From assembly GCF_025766255.1 (NCBI RefSeq), contig NW_026516902.1, forward strand, positions 1-30,540: 30,540 nt of DNA, given 5' to 3'. Below, in pieces: positions 30,024 through 30,540 of this stretch. The notes below the pieces were generated by a model that searched no databases, had not been told where the DNA came from, and saw only the letters and a list, made by a program, of their open reading frames with translations. Made by a program: the position numbers and the translations under genes. Position 1 is the first letter of the stretch. Each line of letters opens with the position of its first letter. Origin of the DNA: Zychaea mexicana. Lineage: Eukaryota; Mucoromycota; Mucoromycetes; Mucorales; Lichtheimiaceae.

Positions 30024-30540
30024 TTATACATATGCACGTTTATATTTCAGAGTTAATTTTCTATGAACGTCCTCTAGTAGGTCGATAGCTACTATCTCTT
30101 TTCTTCTTTTTCTTTGTTTTTCTCCGATTTCCTGCAGTTTTAGTCCTTCTCGATTTCCTTGCTGCGGCATCGTCTGTGTTGTTTCGTCTTGGTCTGATTC
30201 TGATACATCTTCTTGTGGTGGTACTGCATCGACCTCGTCGGTAATGAGGTGCAGCGATGCCTGAGATATTGGGGCTCGGTACTCGGTATCAGGTAGGGTA
30301 TAAGAGCGCAATCGGTTTCCATAGTAGGGGTTCGGTAAGAATCTTCCTTGCATCGTTTTTAATCGATAGGTACCGCGTTTGTTGACCTTGTGAATCAAGA
30401 ATGGTCCTTCCCATAGATCTTCTAGGCGTCCTGCCCAATTTCCTTCCAAGTAATTTTGATATACTTGAACAGTATCTCCAATTTGGAAAGGGCGTTTCAG
30501 TTCCTTGCCTTGCTGCAGTAATTTCTTTTCGATTCTCCGT
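30024..30540 (-). CDS. Ty3/gypsy pol, integrase C-terminal end (partial)
   Basis: The frame is open from the right edge of the window (minus strand) to TAG/TAA at 30,024, about 171 codons. It reads LKRPFQIGDTVQVYQNYLEG, then GRLEDLWEGPFLIHKVNKRG, then TYRLKTMQGRFLPNPYYGNR. This is the GPY/F-type module at the C-terminus of Ty3/gypsy integrases (here WEGPFLIHKV). An acidic then basic tail follows (EKQRKRRKEIVAIDLL). Integrase inserts the reverse-transcribed element into host DNA. The rest of pol and gag lie beyond the window. No break is seen, so this may be a young copy. Confidence 0.85.
   Translation of the reverse strand, partial: RRIEKKLLQQGKELKRPFQIGDTVQVYQNYLEGNWAGRLEDLWEGPFLIHKVNKRGTYRLKTMQGRFLPNPYYGNRLRSYTLPDTEYRAPISQASLHLITDEVDAVPPQEDVSESDQDETTQTMPQQGNREGLKLQEIGEKQRKRRKEIVAIDLLEDVHRKLTLKYKRAYV

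Overview
The window looks like a transposon graveyard from a fungal nuclear genome. I see short GT-AG introns (about 64-112 nt), no operons, and transposon families that are typical of early-diverging (Mucoromycota-type) fungi. That lineage call is inference from family resemblance; no conserved host gene is present to anchor it. Nearly everything recognisable is a mobile element or a remnant of one.

Left half (1-16,200) is one nested stack. The bottom layer is a very A+T-rich DDE_Tnp_4-type transposase pseudogene on the minus strand (14,148-15,642). A Helitron (Rep/helicase gene from about 809 to 13,693; 3' terminus CTAG at 14,144-14,147) sits in the C-terminal part of that gene. The Helitron gene was itself split twice. 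A 4.5 kb insertion (3,291-7,771) is flanked by a 10-bp repeat; it carries a dead DD34E Tc1-like transposase and a decayed gene of a fungal family with a PD-(D/E)XK-like motif. A complete hAT element (7,849-11,475) has an exact 8-bp target duplication and matching termini. Removing both restores the order of Helitron coding sequence. A 506-bp pogo-type MITE (14,628-15,133) splits the A+T-rich transposase again.

Middle (16,200-21,000): a complete PIF/Harbinger element (16,612-20,387; TAA target duplication; about 38-bp inverted repeats). It has an apparently intact three-exon transposase on the minus strand and a broken Myb/SANT-like partner gene on the plus strand, arranged tail to tail. Two direct copies of a GGGTC-rich sequence flank it. 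Right of this lies a decayed tnp2 (CACTA/Plavaka-like) transposase (21,503-24,638), then a decayed minus-strand gene of an unrecognised coiled-coil/arginine-rich family (25,204-26,260).

Right end (about 27,829-30,540): the 3' end of a Ty3/gypsy LTR retrotransposon on the minus strand, running off the right edge. It shows the end of integrase, an extra ORF behind pol, a striking array of five ~40-bp repeats separated by unlike spacers, a polypurine tract and an LTR. A cluster of ATATCACC/GGTGATAT palindromes (27,366-27,506, with a partial relative at 20,988) is not explained by any element.

Most premature stops in at least five unrelated transposon genes can be explained by C-to-T (or G-to-A) changes, which suggests a common mutational process such as deamination of modified cytosine.
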